Shown here piece by piece: positions 12,591-23,283 of a stretch of DNA of 64,000 bases. Source of the stretch: Papilionanthe hookeriana x Papilionanthe teres (taxonomy: Eukaryota > Streptophyta > Magnoliopsida > Asparagales > Orchidaceae); assembly GCA_022702705.1 (NCBI GenBank), contig CM040430.1:19105310-19169309 (forward strand). The letters run 5' to 3'. The position numbers and the translations under genes were made by a program. The notes under the pieces were generated by a model. The model had not been told where the DNA came from and made no database searches. It was given only the letters and a program-made list of their open reading frames with translations. Every line of letters begins with the position of its first letter. Positions within the stretch are counted from its first letter, which is position 1.

Positions 12591-12839
12591 ACTTTGTTTC
12601 TTGCTCAGTGAACTTAGGTATTTGATTACAAGATGAATGAAGTGACATCTCACTTAATACTCTATTTAAGAGTTATAATAATTAAAGCCTTTAAGGGCAA
12701 GTTGGTTTATTGAGAATTTTAATCATTTTTAATTTAGTTTAATTATGAAGTTTTAATTGATAATCTTAAGTTTGGAATAGTGTTCAAATTATTTTAGATT
12801 TAATTCTTAATGATTTCATTTAGGTTTGTTGTTAAATGA

Positions 12840-13165
12840 TTTTAATTCAATTTGATTTTAATTTAATTTAATTTAATTTAATTTAATTTAATTTAATTTA
12901 ATTTAATTTTAATTTGATTTTAAATTTAATTTAATTTTAATTTTAATTTTAGTTTTCAATTTTTTTTAATTCAATTTAATTTTAATTTAATTTAATTTTT
13001 TTATTTAATTTAATTTAATTTAATTTAATTTAATTTAATTTAATTTAATTTAATTTAATTTAATTTTAATTCAATTTAATTTTAATTTTAATTTTAGTTT
13101 AACTTTAATTTTAATTTAATTCTAATTTAATTTTAATTTAATTTAATTTAATTTTAGTTTTAATT
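12840..13165. repeat. (AATTT)n pentanucleotide tract in LTR B
   Basis: Near-perfect AATTT repeats with short interruptions fill this stretch. The reverse-complement tract occupies the equivalent place in the F LTR (52390-52672). C, D and E have only dispersed AATTT-like text there. Confidence 0.9.
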
Positions 13166-14615
13166 GTTAATTTGGATTATTATTTTAATTAAGAATTAAA
13201 TATTGTTAAAGTGACTTATTTAGGGATTTTTTAAATTAAATAATAAATATCCTCTTAATAATATCCCTATTTTAATAATCCAAATTTAATTATATTCTTT
13301 CCAAAATTTAAATTATTTAATTAATTAAAGTTTCATTTTTGATATTTTCAAAGTGTTTAATGGGTTCCCACCCCTTATTTTCCCTAAGTTTCAATCATCC
13401 AAGAGAAAATTAAAATCAAATATTTTACCCCCATTTTGATTAAACCTAAAGTTTTAATTAAGGGTTAAAATTTTTTAATTACCTTTATGCCCTTTTAAGC
13501 TTATTTATTTCATAACTCACTAAATTGAGCTCAAATGAATTTAAAATTTTTATGTCACCTCACTCACATGTCAATTAAGACATTAGAGGAGAAAATGTGA
13601 TTTTTCTGAATTTAATTTATTTATATAATTATTTTTAGTAGAAAATAAAGGTTTTTAAAGAAAATTCAACAACATGACTAAGGTAAAGTTTCTGTCCTTA
13701 AGAAAATTATGGGATGGTTCTAATGACTAGAGGACCACTTGGACCAATTTTGGTGATTTTTTGAATTGTATTTTATTTATTATAATTATTTTGAGTTTTG
13801 GAGTATTAATTAATTTAAAAATAAAATTGAAGTTGAAAAATGGATTTTGTATTTTAAAAAATCTCTCTGACTTCAAGGAACTCAGAGAAGAAAGTTTTAT
13901 AATTTTCTGATTTTTTTTTGATTTATTAGAATTAATTTAGTGAAAATGTTTGGAAATTCATTTTTTAATTCAAAAATTGTTTTAGGCTTTTAAAATTCAA
14001 TATCTTATCCTAGAGACTTAGGAAAAATATTTGGTTTATTCCTAAGTGATTAGTAGTTAAAATGTGACATTTTTATGAATTTTATTATTTTTGTGATTTT
14101 TATTATTTTTTAATTATTAAAAATATTAAAATAAGCTTAAAAATGAAAATTTTTAGAAAATTATAATTTTAATTTTCTTAGACTCCTCTAATATTAGAAA
14201 AGTCTCAAAACCAATTTGGTGAATTTTTGAAATGTATTTTTGGAGTTATGAATTTTTAAAGTTTAATATTATCCATGTGACTTAATTAATCCATTTAGTG
14301 GGGTTAAACATTTCCAATTGATTTCAAATTTTTATTTGAGGTTCCTCTGATCCTAAACATCAGTGGAAAATTGTTTTCAAGTCATTTCCATGTGTGGTCA
14401 ACCCTAATTAATTAAAATTTATTATTGAGTAATTAGGCCAATTAAGATTATTATTAATGAATTAACTCAAACCATAATTATCCTAGGGTCCTCTAATCCT
14501 AATAAATATCTCCAAATTTTCCTATAATTTTCTAAGTAATATGCTAATTTATGGAATTAAAATATCACAAACAGTGACATAAACTTGGAAAATACATAAC
14601 TCTTCATAGAGATGG

Positions 14616-14660
14616 CCTATGATCTTGAAAAATTCAGGGAATGTTCCCAAGATCAGAGGC
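14616..14660. promoter_or_regulatory. Conserved LTR hairpin (copy B form)
   Basis: TGATCTTG at 14620-14627 pairs perfectly with CAAGATCA at 14648-14655. GCCT/AGGC extends the stem outward with one mismatch. The same hairpin has different, mutually compensating arms in C (22636-22681) and F (50848-50893). Its role is unknown. Confidence 0.6.
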
Positions 14661-15368
14661 TTCAAAGCTCCTATGGTCTCATGCCATGGTGAGTTGTATA
14701 CATGCATGGAGAATTGAATGATTGAAAACATTATTTAATTAATTAAAAATAAAATATGCATCAAATAAATATGAAATCACTTTCACATTATTCTACTCGT
14801 TTTAGTGAGCAAGAGAATATTTTTATTTTATTTTTTCGAGTTTTCTATGAAAAGTTATGAGTTTTTGAAGTTTAGGTTCAAAAATAAATCAAGAAAAATC
14901 CATTTCCCGCTCAAATGACACGTGTCGCGCTGCTACTGGCTGGCGTGGTTGCCTGTTCACGGATGAAGCTGCCGTCCAACTCCATCAGCGCCGTCCGTTG
15001 GATACATGCCTGATCGGACAGCTGCTGCTCCTCTTTCCTTGTTCTATTCACTCAAAACCGTCCAACTTCAAACCTTGATATCTCCCTCGATTCTCAATGC
15101 AATTGAATGAATTGTTTTTTAAAATGATCGTCAAATCGAGTAGCACACATCTATATGGTGATGATATACTTAAAGTATGTGAATAATTACAGAAAATTAA
15201 AACATGCTCGGTTGGAGGAGAAAAAATTTGATACCTTTGTCCAAGAGGTGAGGCCTCAATTGGAAATGGTTGGATTGAGCTTAGGAGTACTTCAAGAAGC
15301 TTTGGGAACAATTTAGCATAGTTTCCCCAAGGTAATCTTTGCATCTCTTCCTCTTGGCCATGGAGGTG

Positions 15369-15382
15369 GGGTTTAAATAAGG
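15369..15382 (-). promoter_or_regulatory. TATA-like box of LTR B
   Basis: On the minus strand this reads TTATTTAAACCCC, about 2.1 kb from the LTR start. Equivalent positions read CTATTTAAACAGCC in D (31752-31763) and CTATAAAATCCCC in E (39279-39290). In D and A the box is preceded by a conserved CCATGGCT-type block. The shared position suggests the LTR core promoter; no transcript data are available. Confidence 0.45.
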
Positions 15383-17485
15383 AAGTTTATGGTGGAGCTT
15401 GGGTGGCCATGAGGGTTGGCTTGGTTCATTCACCAATGTTTTTTTTTTGGCTGAGAAAAACTCACATGATTGAGCTTGATCTTGGTGCAATCAATTGGGT
15501 TATGCCATGTGTAAAGTCAAAGATTTAAATGGCATGGGTGTAAGGAGCATTTTTGGTCCAATTTGGGTCAATTCATGGTTTTGGCTTGGTTCACTCACCA
15601 AGGCTTGATTTGGGCTGATGTGAGATCATTTGGGTCAGCCTCACATGTGTGGTGAAGTCCCCATCCAAGGTGAGGTGGTCAATTTTGGTTAAAGTGTATC
15701 ATTGATGGGGTTAAAAAAGGTTTAGTGAAGGCTTAGGAAAGGCTCCCCTCTTCTTGCCATAAGTGGAATGGTGAGGTGGAAAGGGCTCCCCATGGCTTGC
15801 ATATGGCTTATGCATGGCTCCATGGCTTCATTTGGCTTGCTCATGGCTTGGGAAAAGGTTGGCTCACTTTCATGGAAAAGGGTTATTTGGAATTTTGAAA
15901 ACTTTGGATTCCTTTGATGGGATTTGTCATGATGCTACAAATGGGTTGATTTCATGATGTTTTAAGACTTTGGTCAAATAAGATTATCAAAGGAATGATG
16001 AAGAAAATGTTTCTTGTGGGCTTGGGGATGGATTTTGGGCTTTTGAATTTGATGGAAAGTGGGCTTTTAAAGGCTTTATGGAAGTGGGCTTTTAAGTTTG
16101 AAAACAAATTGGTGGATGGAGATTTTGTGAAAGATTAGGCTAAACAAATGTTGGGTTTAGTTTAGAAGTGTGGAATGAGTGATTTGGAGAAGGTTTGGTG
16201 TCATTTGGAATTCAAATAGGTTTAATTTGGGCCTTATTGGTAATGGGGCCCAAAATGGGTCAAATTGGGCTAAATTTGGCTATCTTGGGTTAATGTTGGT
16301 TTAAGGTTATATTTGATGTAAAATTAATGTTGAGAAATGTTTAGGGGAGTGTTATAAAGAGTTTTCAACTTTGGTTGGGCTTTGATTTTGGGATTTGGGC
16401 CTATTTGGGTTAGGTTTGGGTTTAGGTCAATTTAGGGGATTTAGGCTTCAAATTGAAATTAGATCCAAATGTCAATCAAGTTGGGCTTGTATTTGGTCTA
16501 GATTGATATTAAGAATATGGAATTGAAGTTTAGAATTGAATTGGACCAAAATTGAGGTCAATTGGGGTGGTTTGGTTTGACATTGGGCTCACTTTAGGTT
16601 TAAAATGGATCAAATTAGGGGTTTTGATAAAAGTGGGTTAAATTGACAAAATTGGCCCATGGTGTAGTTTACCAAAATGAAATTGGGAATATTTGGGATT
16701 TTTTGGAATTTTTTAGGAATTTTTGGAATTTATGGAATTTTTGGCTAAGAAGGGCATTTTGGGTATTTGGAGGGTATTGGGGGGTATTTTTGGAAATTTT
16801 GGTATATTTGGCAATGGATGATCAATTTGAGTGGGGGGAAATGTTTAGGATTTCTTTTGAGGAATTTTGGGTAATTTAGGTGATTTTGCAAATTTTGGGT
16901 GGTTTCAAGGGCATTTGGTAGGTTTAGTGGGTGTAGGGCCCCGGGGGTCAAAAATTGAAATTTTGAAAAAATGAAGATTGATTGAATGTGAGTAGAATGG
17001 AATCATTTTTTTTGAGCCATAAAGTCATGTTAAGCTCACAAGAGCCATGAGAGGACTCATTTTAGGCACTCAATATGTTGTTCCTAACCCTCTTAGTCAG
17101 GGGCTTAGGGGTTGAGGTCCATCCATATGAATTTCCTACATGAGTCAGGAAGCCAAGTTGGGTAAGAGTGGTTTTAGGGTTTGGGATGTGTGTGAGAGTG
17201 TGGTGTGTGCCGGCTAACAATCACCAGGACCAGGCCACCCAGGGTTGTTCTAAGGCTTGACCATCCTATAGGAACTCATCCTTACATCTCCACACTTGAC
17301 TTTCAATCTTCCAAAGGGGTTTGGAGGTTTATGGTCATCTGTGGGGTTTAAGAAGAGTTAAGAGGTGTCTGAATTTCTAAGTGGTGGGTTCTATTTCTAG
17401 TCCTCTTGGATAATCAAGGAGAAGTCCTATGGCTAGATCCTAAGCACTAAGGAGAGAAAAGACCTCACCAAAAATGAGGTCAACA

Positions 17486-17490
17486 TATGC
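17486..17490. repeat. Target-site duplication, right copy (LTR B)
   Basis: TATGC matches 10650-10654 exactly and lies directly after the LTR start (minus orientation) at 17485. Confidence 0.85.
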
Positions 17491-18648
17491 CTTAATTGAT
17501 AATGTTTTATACAGAAGATCCTTCGATCAGATGTGGCTTAGATGTCTCAGCAGTGTAGAAGCGCATGAAATCGTCAAAGAAGTACATGTTGGATTGTGTG
17601 GAGCTCACCAGTCAGGGCCAAAAATGAAAATGAAAATCAAACAGCTAGGATACTATTGGCCGACAATGATGACAGACTGTACGGACACAGCTAAGAAATG
17701 TCATCAATGCCAATTGCATGGAGTGGTCTTGCACCAACCTCTGAATGTTCTACACCCCACGGTTGCCTCGTGGTCATTCGAGTGTTGGGGCACGAATATA
17801 ATATGTCTAATAGACCCTTCATCCGCTAAAGGACACAAGTTTATACTAGTAGCTACCAATTACTTCTCCAAATGGGTAGAGACAATTCTGTTATGAGAAG
17901 TTACAGCGCAGTAGGTGCTGCAGTTCTTTAAGAATCAGATCGTCTACAACTTCAGTGTGCTCGGCAGGATCATTTCAGATAATGGGTCCGCTTTCAAGAG
18001 TACCAAGATCAAAAATTTCATCAGACGACATGGGATAGATTGGCGATATTTAACCATCTACTATCCGAAAGTGAATGGCCTAGCAGAAGCCTTTAACAAG
18101 ACGCTCGTGCAGATTTTGAAGAAGAAACTCGATGATAATAAGAGAGGATACAAGAGAAGCTGCTATAAGTATTTTGGGCATACAGAATGACGGTCAGAAT
18201 GCCAAAACAGTCTATACCTTATGCACTTGTGTACGAGTCTGAGGCAGAGCTTCCATTAGAGGTTTAACTACTTTCACTTAGGATCGCCACCTCCAGTCAG
18301 ATTACAACATAAGGGAACGCAAAAATCCGACTTGCAGAGTTGTAAAGTCTTGAAGGGAAAAGAATTCTCGTGCAGTAGAAATTGGAGCTTTATCAAGTGA
18401 AAATAATTTAAAACCACGATAAATTGGTCTACCCGAGGTCGTCCAAAGTCGGTGACCTTGTTCCCATTCATAGAAAGCCTATTCTTGCACACCACAAGAT
18501 ATGTGGAAAATTTGAACCAACCTCGTAAGGATAATTCGTGGTGGAGAAGGTTTACTTCTGCGGGTCACACCAGCTGGTGGATTCTCAACGGGATAGACCC
18601 ATGTTTACGATAAATGGACGTCAGCTGAAGAAGTACTACGCAACGTGA
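17486..18648 (+). pseudogene. Integrase relic, right part (element A)
   Basis: The open stretch from 17474 resumes the integrase after LTR B. The HHCC zinc finger is intact: His at 17585 and 17606, Cys at 17699 and 17708 (H-x6-H-x30-C-x2-C). The catalytic core reads WGTN at 17786-17797 in place of WGTD, so the first catalytic Asp is Asn by a single G to A change. The second Asp (17978-17980) and the Glu (18086-18088) remain with exactly 35 residues between them. Stops at 17894-17896 and nearby break the same frame, and the frame is lost after 18190. The C-terminal part ends NGR-x-LKKYYAT and TGA at 18646-18648, matching the end of F pol. The protein would join element DNA to host DNA; this copy is dead. 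Confidence 0.85.
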
Positions 18649-18776
18649 AGAGTTTCTGAAAAGGGGACGGTTGTTCTGAAACAAGCCATGTGGCCAGCGT
18701 CTGTGACTGGGTCCAAATTTTGTAATAAAGTAAAGTTGAATAAAATAAATTTTCTCACAAGATAAAATAAGCCTAT
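18649..18776 (+). other. 3' non-coding start of element A internal region
   Basis: The short stretch after the pol stop resembles F 63603-63720 in its G/A-rich start, a GGGT-(C/A)-x-AA block and following A/T-rich text. It is cut by LTR C at 18777. No gene is visible. Confidence 0.5.
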
Positions 18777-21700
18777 TGTCGGTGAATTTTTTTAGGTTTG
18801 TGTTTTAAAAAGGGGTCGCCTACAGAAATTGTCGGCGAATTTTTAGATTTTAAGTTTAATTTATATATATATATAATTTGAAAAATAGCATTTGATTTTG
18901 AAAATAATTTTAAGTTTAAAAATTTTAAGATATGAAATCAAACCGATCTCACATCCCAAATAGTTTATATAAATGAGCACCACATCATAAACCATGTATC
19001 TATCCCAAGGAATACACACACTGCTTGGTGATGGGGCTCGATTAAATAAACTAGAAGATTTGTGACATCTGTTTGGTCTGCGAACCAATTTTATAAGCCG
19101 ACAAGTTCCCCTGCTCAATATAAATGAATTAAGCAAGGTTTATATTATCTGGGTTCTTAAAGTTCCCTATAAGGGCAAGCCCCTATAATTAATTATATCT
19201 TAAATGACAGAAATCACTTAAGAAAACTCTCGATAATGATCAGTGGTTTTGCTCTCAAGAATTTCAAAGTTCAGGTTTTAAAGGATTGAATTTTGGAATT
19301 TCCAAAGGGATTGGCTCGAATTTGGAACAGTTTATTTCAGGAGTCCAAAGGAAGAGAAGTAGGAGAAGCTAAGGATCCAAAGAGAATCTTGGCAACTTTC
19401 AAAACTATCTTGTTGTTTGGCTTCAATTTGGAAGTTTATTTAATAATTAAATCCTATCAATTTTAATTAATTAGGACTTATGCTTGTATGATATAATCAC
19501 ACAAATAGCCTCGAAGATGTGAGGGTTTATGTCGTACCGACCTCGGAGTCCTAAGACCGGTTAGGGCTTAATTTGCATAACACAATTATACAAATACCTA
19601 ACAAAAAGTTGAGGATTTATGTTGCACTAGGCAAACTACCTCGAAGTCCTATGGCTTGGTTATTTAAATCTAAGAAAGGTTTAGCTGAAGTAGGCACAAG
19701 TTTTGCTGACGACGATGGTCGTGCTGCCCACTATGCTCCAAGCTCCTTGTTGTTGCAAAGGTTTAGTTTTAGAAAGTGAAAATCAGGAGATGAGAAAAGT
19801 GTTTTGGTTTAGAAGAGTCTTAAGTTTCAAATGTCTTAATATTTTAATTAAAACAAATCTTAAAGTTGGTTAAACAGAACCGATTAAGATCCCACGGTTC
19901 CGTCATCCCGACACTGTTATTTTCATCGGATTCACTTAGTCCAAATGAATTTGCTAAACTCAACTGAATGAGTTCCACACTTTCATTTAGACTGTGGGAA
20001 ATCCCATTAGCAACACGTGAGTTACATCATCTGAGGTATTCCCGATCATTCAACGAGACGTTTTAATTTAGTTGTAGTTGTAGTTGTGGTGGTGAATTTT
20101 ATCTTGCTGTGACTTTTAATTTAGTTTTGGGTTTCAGTTTTGTGGCTATCCTAAAGAGTTCAATTTTCATGCAGGGTGACAATCTTGTTTAACATGCAAG
20201 TGAAGTAAAGTACAGTGCAGGTAAATAAATTACAATGAAATAAAAGCGTACCTGGCAAGGTCTTCACATCATTCCAATCTGCACTTAAAATACATGTCAG
20301 AGCATTTATATATTTGCAAGAAAACACCTAGGTAAAGCTAAGGGAATGTTCTAGTTGTCTACCAAAATCCTAATCCTATTTCTAGTCAATTCCTATGACG
20401 TCTAGGTTTTTATTTTTTTGTGTTTTGTTAAGGATGATTTTCTTCACCAAAGAGCAATTAAGTTCAATTGTTTTTCTGAAACATCCCATCATATTGAGGA
20501 AGTGTTTAGGATGGGTCTTAAGCATCTTTTCAATACTTCTGGGATTATCTCAAGTCCAAATGAATTTTATTGTATTGGTGAATTAATCATTTCAAAGTTT
20601 AAATGAGTTTTGTCTCTTGCTCAGTGAACTGGGATGTTTGATTATCCTATGAGTGAAGTGACATTTCACTTGATGTGCTATTTAAGAGTTATAATAATGG
20701 AAGTCTTTAAGGGGCAAATTGGTTTGTTAAGGAACTTAACCACCCTTAATTAAAATTGAATTGCTGACTTAAGATAATTTAATTTTAAAATTCAACTTAG
20801 TTTCTTCTAAGTGTCTTAAATTACTTAAATTGAAAGAGATATTTGAGTTGTTTAATTTCATTAAGTTTTGATGATTTTAATTTTTGAATTAATCATATTA
20901 ATTTAAGTTAATTTTAATTATTAATTTAATTTTAATTGATTTAATTTTCACATTTCAATTAGAGGTCGTTTTGAGATCATTTAATGTTTTGAATTTTGTT
21001 TTAGATTTGTTATTATAATGATTCTAGATTAGTTTCCAAATATTTTAAGTTTCTTTTAATTTGATTATTAAATGATTTAATGTTTTAAATTTTAATTAAT
21101 TACTAAATTATTTTAAAGTTTTAAATTTTAATTGATTATTTAAATTGTTTAAAGTTTTAAATTTTAATTATTTATGGATTATTTATTATTTAATAATTTC
21201 AATTATAATTATTAAGCATTGAATGCCATTGTATTATTTCAATTAGGGATTTTAGATCAAAGAATTAGTATCTTCTTAAGTTATATCCCTAATTTTAATA
21301 ATCCAAAAGTTTAATTAATCTTGCAAAATTTAAAAAATTTAATTAATTAAGGTTCCATCTTGATATTTTTAAGGTGATTAATGGGTCCCTACCCTTTTAT
21401 TCCCTAAGTTTCAATCATCGAAGGGAAGATTAAAATAAAATATTTTACCCTCCCCTTTTATTAGGCCTAAAATATTAATTAAGGTTAAAGTTCTTAATTA
21501 CCTTTATGCCCTCTTAAGCTTATTCACTTCATAATTCACTAAATTGAGCTCAAATGAATTTGAAATTTTTATGTCACTTCACTCACATGTCAATTAAGAC
21601 ATTAGAGGATAAAATATGATTTTTTTTGTTTTTAATTTAATTTTTATAATTATTTTTATGGAAAATATGAGTTTTCAATGAGAATTCAACAACATGACCA

Positions 21701-22206
21701 AGGTAAGTTTTTTATCCTTAGGAAAATTATGGAATGTTCCTACCTACCAGGGGACCACCTGGACCAATTTTGGTGATTTTTTTAATTATATTTTATTTAT
21801 TATAATTGTTTCAAGTATTAAGGTTTTAATTAATTTTAAAATAAGTTTAATGTTGAAAAATGAATTATATATTTTTATTACATCTCTCTGACCTCAAGGA
21901 GTCCAGAGAAATAAATTTTATATTTTTTTGATTTTTCTTTGATTTATTAGAATTATTTTAGTGAGGAAGTTTGAAAACTCATTTTTTTTAATAAAAAAAA
22001 TTACATTACGCCTTTAAAATTCAATATCTCAACCTAGGGATTTAGGAAAAATATTTGGTTTGTTCCTAAATGATTAGGGAGCAAAATATGACATTTTTGT
22101 GAATTTTAATATTTTTGTGATTTTATTATTTTTTAATTATTAAATATTAAAAATAGGTAAAAAATAAAATTTTTTTAGAAAAATCCAATTTTAATTTTCT
22201 TAGACT

Positions 22207-22224
22207 CCTCTCGTATCCGAGAGG
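22207..22224. promoter_or_regulatory. Perfect inverted repeat in LTR C (hairpin series)
   Basis: CCTCTCG (22207-22213), loop TATC, CGAGAGG (22218-22224). The homologous site is CTTCTCTG-ATAC-CAGAGAAG in E (37811-37830), TCTAATATTAGA in B (14187-14198) and CTGATATCAG in F (51312-51321). Both arms vary together. Confidence 0.65.
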
Positions 22225-22635
22225 TCCCAAAACCAATTTGGTGAAATTTTGACATGTATTTTGGGTTTTATGAATTTTTAAAGTTTGAACATAGCCATGT
22301 GATTTAATTAATCCATTTAATGGGTTAAACCATTTTCAATTGCTTCCAAATTTTTATGTGAGACTCCTCTGACCCTAAAGATCAGTGGAGAATTATTTTC
22401 AAGTGGTTTTGATTTGTGGTTAATCCTAATTAATTAAAATTCAATTTTGGGTGTTTGGACCAATTAGAAGTATTTTAAGGGAATTAAGCCAAACCATAAT
22501 TTTTCTAGGGTCCTCTAGTCCTAAGATAATTCCCCTAATTTTCTTAGAATTTTCTAAGCAACATGCTAATTACTGGAATTAAAATGGCAAAACAGATATA
22601 TAAATTTAGAAAATCAATAACTTTCCATAGAGATG

Positions 22636-22681
22636 GCCTCTGTCCTTGGAAAATTTAGGGAATGTTTCCAATAACAGAGGC
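22636..22681. promoter_or_regulatory. Conserved LTR hairpin (copy C form)
   Basis: GCCTCTGT (22636-22643) pairs with ACAGAGGC (22674-22681), and inside that TTGGAAA (22646-22652) pairs with TTTCCAA (22665-22671). The result is a long two-part stem in otherwise AT-rich DNA, present in every LTR that retains this region. Confidence 0.65.
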
Positions 22682-22939
22682 TACAAAAGCCCTATGGTCT
22701 CATGCCATAGTGAATTGTATGCATGAGTGGAGAATTAAAATACTCAAAATAGTATTAAATTAGTTAAAAATAAAATACTCAACAAAATAGATCAATTCAT
22801 TTTTCACATTATTCTCCTCTGTTCACTGAGCAAGAGAGTATTTTTATTTTATTTTTATGATTTTTCTATGCAAATATATGAATTTTCAAAGTTTCTGGTA
22901 TTTAAATAAATAAGAAAATCCATATTTTCCTACTTATCC

Positions 22940-23165
22940 ACGCGGCGCCAACTCAACCTACGGCGGGTCGAAGCTCCACGCGTCGCTCCCTGATTTAGCG
23001 CGGCCATCTGACTCGGCAGCCATGCGGCCCGCGGTTCATGTCCCATTGCTCCATCCGGCGCAATCCTGGCCGTCCATCCGATACATGCGCGATCCGACGA
23101 CTGCTAGTCATCGTCCCAACTGGTTCAACCCGAGAGCCGTCCAACTTCTAAGCCTACTATCTCGC
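22940..23165. other. GC- and CpG-rich island inside LTR C
   Basis: The stretch contains many CG dinucleotides (CGCGGCGCC, GCGCGATCCGACGA) in an AT-rich LTR. Equivalent islands are in D (30960-31165), E (38500-38720) and F (50390-50592). They lie about 600 to 750 bases downstream of the TATA-like position in LTR sense. Short frames here are shadows of the composition. Confidence 0.6.
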
Positions 23166-23283
23166 TCATTTCTCAACCGATTTTCACGTTCTTGTGCTCG
23201 ATGGATTCGTCTCGACAAGACGAACGCATCCATACAGTTTTCATGCATTGAAATCAAGCCAAAAAAATTCGAGAATTCTATAG

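Larger units (their letters stand above)
10655..17485 (-). mobile_element. Solo LTR B (Tat-related), minus strand
   Basis: The 6831-base LTR is inserted in A's integrase. Read on the minus strand it begins TGTTGACCTCATTTTT at 17485 and ends GCCGACT at 10655, with the last base changed from the A seen in D and E. It is flanked by TATGC on both sides. No primer-binding site, gag or pol follows, so it is a solo LTR left by recombination between two LTRs. Its features are a TATA-like ATTTAAA on the minus strand near 15372-15380, a C/A-rich first 1.5 kb (G/T-rich on the plus strand, 16000-16960), hairpins at 14187-14198 and 14616-14660, an AATTT repeat, and a TA repeat near its 3' end. Confidence 0.9.
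18777..23279 (-). mobile_element. Truncated LTR C (same subfamily as B, D, E), minus strand
   Basis: This is 4.5 kb of the same LTR, starting TGTCGGTGAATTTTTTTAGG on the plus strand (the LTR 3' end). It follows D and E until about 23279, then breaks off just inside the region where the others carry a donor-like AGGTAT. The first 2.3 kb of the LTR, including the TATA region, is missing. The preceding bases CCTAT (18772-18776) have no convincing partner at a matching LTR end, so no target duplication can be claimed. The ALKBH-like fragment begins within a few bases of the break. Confidence 0.85.

Noticed and set aside
16300..16480. Telomere-like TTTAGGG words
   Set aside because: They are scattered variants in a generally G/T-rich tract, with no tandem array of the exact heptamer.
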